Assembly: GCA_032871835.1 (NCBI GenBank)
Contig: CM065297.1
Coordinates: forward strand, 87,255,052-87,319,051
From: Dipteronia dyeriana
Taxonomy: Eukaryota > Streptophyta > Magnoliopsida > Sapindales > Sapindaceae
Reading direction: 5' to 3'
DNA length: 64,000 nt
The translations under genes were made by a program, and so were the position numbers. Below are positions 60,598 to 64,000 of this stretch, one piece after another (the first letter of the stretch is position 1; each line of letters begins with the position of its first letter). The notes beneath the pieces were generated by a model that was given only the letters and a program-made list of their open reading frames with translations, was not told the origin of the DNA and did not search any database.

Positions 60598-61400
60598 TTT
60601 TTTTTTTTTTTTTAGAGCAAACCAAATTCATTAAAAGGATCAGGGAGAAGAAAACTGAGGGCGATCGCCCATTACAGTACTATCCAAGCAAGGAGGACAT
60701 TCCTCCACCAAATACAAATTATTGACAACTTTCAACCCCAATTTTACCAGACCATGAGCAGCACTGTTCGCGGTTCGGGAAGCAAACGTTACAGAGAAGT
60801 TAAGGGGACCATCCAACAACCGTAGAATATCATGAATAACTAACCCAATTTCAGAAAGGGGAGGGACCCTAGAATTAATGATATTAACTACCCCTGCGCA
60901 TTTGATTCAAAAATACAAGGATTGAGTTCTGACTCACAAGCAAATTGCATCCCCTTCAAAATTGCCACAACTTCGGCTACAGGAACCGAAAAACCGCCCA
61001 GAACCTTTTGAGCACTAGAAGCCATAACGTCACCAACCTCGTTCCTAATAATAATCCCCACTCCGATGCACCCCTCCTGAGCATCCAACGCAGCATCCGT
61101 ATTGACCTTAAAGCCACCTGGAGGAGGAGGGACCCATTTCTCAATCTTACGGATCTTGCTACCTTCTCTCCTCCCCTCTGGCTCATTAGCACCCATATAC
61201 TCCTTACCATATTCAATAGCCCAAGACAACACATCTTCCTGTTGGAAATTTTTGTGATAAACTCTCATTTTGAGAGCACATGGAACATATAGCTTAATGA
61301 TTGTTGGTGGTAGGGCACCTATACAACGCCTACCTTTTGGACTTGGGTCACTCTGAAGTGGTCGTTGTTGGTAGAGCGCCTGTACAACGCCCATTTTCTG
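60598..61400 (-). pseudogene. LINE-type retrotransposon 3' end with RNase H domain
   Basis: On the minus strand an ORF (61394-60888) has a KWVPPPPGGFKVNTDAAL motif followed by GVGIIIRNEVGDVMAS and FESNAQG, the plant LINE-type RNase H domain. Beyond its stop the family sequence continues to about 60630 (FASRTANSAAHGLVKLGL). It ends with a poly(A) tail, seen as 16 T at 60598-60613. The reverse transcriptase and endonuclease are missing. The FESNAQG motif has Asn where Asp is usual, so one catalytic residue is lost. Confidence 0.75.
61279..61310. repeat. Left arm of perfect 32-bp inverted repeat
   Basis: It is the exact reverse complement of 62228-62259. This arm lies within the LINE frame. Confidence 0.85.
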
Positions 61401-61470
61401 GACTTGGGTTGCTCTTGAGGTTGTTGTTCATAGAGAGCCCGTACTACGACCGATTCTTGATTTTGTTTTC
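61309..61470. repeat. Two-and-a-half copies of a roughly 62-bp tandem repeat
   Basis: GGTAGGGCACCTATACAACG at 61309 and GGTAGAGCGCCTGTACAACG at about 61371 open similar units, each with a GGACTTGGGT core. A partial third unit follows. Confidence 0.6.
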
Positions 61471-61659
61471 TGAAATTGTTGTTTTGCCTCAAGTTCCTTA
61501 TTTCTTTACCATAATACCCTTGGAAACCTAAGAACCTACACAAACTTATTTAAACATTAAAACTACTGGTTTTATCCGGAAAACGACAGCAAACAGTATG
61601 GAAAGAGAGGTTACATCAAGTGTAGAAATGAGTACTATCATATACCTTTCTTGTTGAAA

Positions 61660-62060
61660 GATCAACTCTCTTTTGAATCGGAAGACAATTCAAACTCGTC
61701 CGAGTGGTCCTCTTCTTCAAGCCCAGAAGCTATTCCATCCATGGATAATCAACCGGAATCTCTTTATTCACGACCTTCACCATAAACTAGCCCTCTTCTT
61801 CCTCAACCTCAATCATACAAGAACAAAGATAGTCAAATGGTACCAACATCAGGATCCTCCCTTGATCTAATCTTCTTTTATGCAAAGTTTCTTCCTCAAC
61901 TAGAAGAGGTTCACCTATCAACCGACCTAAATTCTTGAAAAAGAAGAGTTCTAACAACGGTAATGGAATGCTAACACAAGTAATCCAGGCTAACCTAGCT
62001 TAAGAGCTGACCATCTCTGAGCATTTCTCCATAGACAAAAAAAAAAAAAAAATCTTCCCA
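61660..62060 (-). pseudogene. Probable LINE ORF1-like remnant
   Basis: On the minus strand, broken frames contain LGRLIGEPLLVEEETLHKRR, RILMLVPFDY and VVNKEIPVDYPWM. This pattern resembles the conserved segment of plant LINE ORF1-type proteins that precede a CCHC knuckle. Stops interrupt it, and an A/T run (about 62037-62051) cuts the upstream part. It may come from the same LINE as 60598-61400 with the middle deleted. Confidence 0.45.
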
Positions 62061-62227
62061 CAAAAAACTGTTGCTTATAAAGCCATCTCCCTCACTTTTT
62101 GATTCGAAACTCCAAAGAACACATTTGTCCCCTAAAAACATTGAGGAAAAAATGAAACCTCTACTGATTAATCGAAAGTTCACACTAGAAACAACTCTTT
62201 TAGAATACCCACCATGCACTTGGATAA

Positions 62228-62259
62228 CCACCAACAATCATTAAGCTATATGTTCCATG
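62228..62259. repeat. Right arm of perfect 32-bp inverted repeat
   Basis: It pairs with 61279-61310, 917 bp away. Confidence 0.85.
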
Positions 62260-62324
62260 TTAATGATAACATTTTCTCCTCCTCTTTCTTATCTCCCTCT
62301 GGTAGCTGCGTCTGCTTTCTTATC

Positions 62325-62910
62325 ATGGACCCCGAACCTTCGAATGCACGACTCGTGTGTGGGCACGAATGCCGCTCCGATTGGACCGTGAGAGTCCAGT
62401 TGACCTTTTGCCACTTCCCTAAGTCAACGTTTTTGATTATGATGAATAAGGAAAGCTTTAATTGTTTGGATTCTGATTTCTTACTTGATCACAAAGAATA
62501 CAGAATCGGGTTTTAATTAGAAATAAATCTCTTTGGAGAATATTATATAATTAAATTATTTCCTTATTAAATCAAAAACGAATTTTCCAAAACAATCCTG
62601 CATTCGAAGGTTCGGGGTGCAAATCATGGACCCCGAACCTTCGAATGCATGACTCGTGTGTGGGCGCGACCTGCGGACACGACTGCCGCTCCGATTGGAC
62701 CGTGAGAGTTCAGTTGACCTTTTGCCACTTCCCTAAGTCAACATTTTTTATTATGATGAATAAGGAAAGCTTTAATTGTTTGGATTCTGATTTCTTACTT
62801 GATCACTAAGAATACAGAATCGGGTTTTAATTAGAAATAAATCTATTTGGAGAATATTATCTAATTAAATTATTTACTTATTAAATCAAAAAATTTTCCA
62901 AAACAATCCT
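62325..62910. repeat. 301-bp tandem duplication (two copies)
   Basis: ATGGACCCCGAACCTTCGAA begins at 62325 and again at 62626. The copies stay alike through GACTCGTGTGTGGGC, TTGACCTTTTGCCACTTCCC and AATTATTTACTTATTAAATC. Differences include an 11-13 bp insertion in the second copy. Confidence 0.9.
62600..62648. repeat. 19-bp palindromic junction of the duplication
   Basis: Arms 62600-62618 and 62630-62648 are exact reverse complements with an 11-bp spacer. They sit exactly at the junction of the two 301-bp copies. Confidence 0.85.
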
Positions 62911-63336
62911 GAATTAATCCCAAAACCCTAGTGTTTCGGTTTGGGTATTTAATACCTCTAATATTCTGTTAACATAAAGAAAAAAATAATTCCAGTTTTT
63001 TTTTAGCAGCCGAATTCTTTTCTTCTCTGGTTTTCTTGGTAAGTTCGAAACTCGGTTTGAGTTCGCTGGTAGTGGATAGTGCTTAGGCCTACCACTATTG
63101 AACTGTTATATCCTGGGAGACAATCGCCTAATACACATACGGTGTTGTCCGGCGAAATTGTCTTAAGGACACCGTGTGAAACACGGGCCTCAGATCAAAC
63201 TCTGTTTTCTAACGTTACTTTTTGTTTTCCTTGATACCAGTCAGGTTTGATTGCAAATTACGATATACAATCTTAAGACAATTTTTTTTTTCTCTTTTAA
63301 ATTATTTTCAAACAACGTTTGTCTTTTCAAACTTTC

Positions 63337-63347
63337 TGGTATCAGAG
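63337..63347 (+). other. Primer binding site, initiator tRNA-Met type
   Basis: TGGTATCAGAG, the usual plant copia primer site, shortly after the probable LTR end near 63329. Confidence 0.85.
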
Positions 63348-63404
63348 TTCTGGTTCAGATCGTAACAGACTTGGAAAATAAATCATTGATTCAGTTTTCA
63401 ACTG

Positions 63405-63665
63405 TGGTAATCGGGTTCCTTTGGAACACTGATTCAATTTGGAATTCGGGTTCTTTGGAACACTGATTTCAATTTTACATACATAAGTTACCTGTGGAAA
63501 TCGGGTTCTTTGGAGCACTGATTTCAATTTAAATATATATATATATATATCATTAATCTATGGAAATTGGGTCTATTATTTGACACTGATTTCGAAATCG
63601 ATTGCGATTTCAATTGTGTTATCGGGTCTGCAATATCAGACACTGATTGTGATTTCCATCGTGAA
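63405..63665 (+). repeat. Degenerate leader repeats before gag
   Basis: The module ATCGGGTTCTTTGGAACACTGATTT recurs about five times with changes (starts near 63409, 63443, 63498, 63566 and 63620). A short AT run at 63533-63550 lies among the copies. Confidence 0.65.
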
Positions 63666-63742
63666 ATCTGATTTGATATCAACTGATATCCGTGCTATTA
63701 TTTATGTGATACTAAAACGATTTTGTTTTTGTTTAAGATATT

Positions 63743-64000
63743 ATGGCAAACAAATCGAATGTGAACTCCAATGTTCCACTAGAGACTCCAGAAGTGAATC
63801 CAAGTATGAGATTAGATACTTCAGCTGTGAACTCTGTGCTTGTGGGTCAGGTACCAGTAGTAGTACCTACTGTGGCTACAACGACTCCGACCATAAACTC
63901 CTTTGTGAGAAACATGCCTAATCCGGTGATGAGCCAGTATATGAGTCAAGGGAATGTTCCCATGGCAAATCCCTACATGAATTCGGTACCTTTACCGATG
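63743..64000 (+). CDS. Copia gag N-terminus (partial)
   Basis: This open frame of 86 codons starts at ATG 63743 (MANKSNVNSNVPLETPEVNP) and continues past the window end without a stop. It is Asn/Pro/Val/Met-rich, with a repetitive NPVMSQYMSQGNVPMANPY stretch. Its place after a primer site and leader makes it Gag; the capsid domain would lie beyond the window. It is the only retrotransposon frame here with no visible defect, but only a short part is seen. Confidence 0.6.
   Translation, partial: MANKSNVNSNVPLETPEVNPSMRLDTSAVNSVLVGQVPVVVPTVATTTPTINSFVRNMPNPVMSQYMSQGNVPMANPYMNSVPLPM

Larger units (their letters stand above)
62325..64000 (+). mobile_element. 5' part of a copia-type retrotransposon, open at window end
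   Basis: An LTR-like region (about 62325-63330) is followed by an initiator-Met primer site (63337-63347), a repetitive leader and an intact gag start. The element runs off the right edge. The left LTR boundary is uncertain because of a 301-bp tandem duplication near it. Confidence 0.7.

Overview
The window looks like nuclear DNA of a flowering plant. It is AT-rich, full of plant LTR retrotransposon families (copia, Athila-like and Tat-like Ty3/gypsy), and carries one host gene of 20 exons with GT-AG introns. That gene is TONSOKU (TSK/BRU1/MGO3). A eudicot is likely; the species cannot be told from the sequence.

Layout. 1-8359 is a minus-strand Athila-like Ty3/gypsy element whose left LTR is cut by the window edge. 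It has gag, protease and integrase, but reverse transcriptase and RNase H are missing. It sits inside a plus-strand copia element, of which only the pol end and 3' LTR (8360-11019) are in the window. 11020-15933 is AT-rich DNA holding a probable minus-strand LTR fragment (right edge 13103) and a hAT-like non-autonomous element (14796-15516). 15934-25616 is a decayed minus-strand copia element with a 2.1-kb 3' LTR, a truncated 5' LTR and a solo LTR of another family (19865-21437) inside pol. 25617-28612 holds MITE-like debris and microsatellites.

28613-40503 is a structurally complete minus-strand Tat-lineage Ty3/gypsy element with near-identical LTRs and a perfect AAACT target duplication. 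It carries gag, protease, RT, RNase H, an archaeal-type second RNase H and integrase. A spliced additional ORF lies on the opposite strand, and 91-bp tandem repeats lie where the two converge. 41700-46197 is a Mutator-like candidate with long terminal inverted repeats; a second copy of the solo-LTR family (43122-45323) sits inside it. It ends about 235 bp upstream of the TSK start codon.

46433-59356 is TSK. Joining the exons gives one open frame of 1,369 codons, with all intron phases agreeing. Its promoter has a strong E2F-type site (46289-46299), as expected for an S-phase gene. Intron 8 contains fold-back repeats. 60598-62260 holds minus-strand LINE debris with a perfect 32-bp inverted repeat. 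From about 62325 to the end is the 5' part of a plus-strand copia element: LTR with a 301-bp tandem duplication, Met-initiator primer site, repetitive leader and an open gag start.

Apart from TSK the window is a nested transposon landscape. Many disabling mutations fit C-to-T (or G-to-A) change, the mark expected of deaminated methylated transposon DNA. The least ordinary items are the antisense spliced ORF with its 91-bp repeats, the element with protease joined to integrase, and the Mutator-like element at the TSK promoter. No clearly new biological system is proven.
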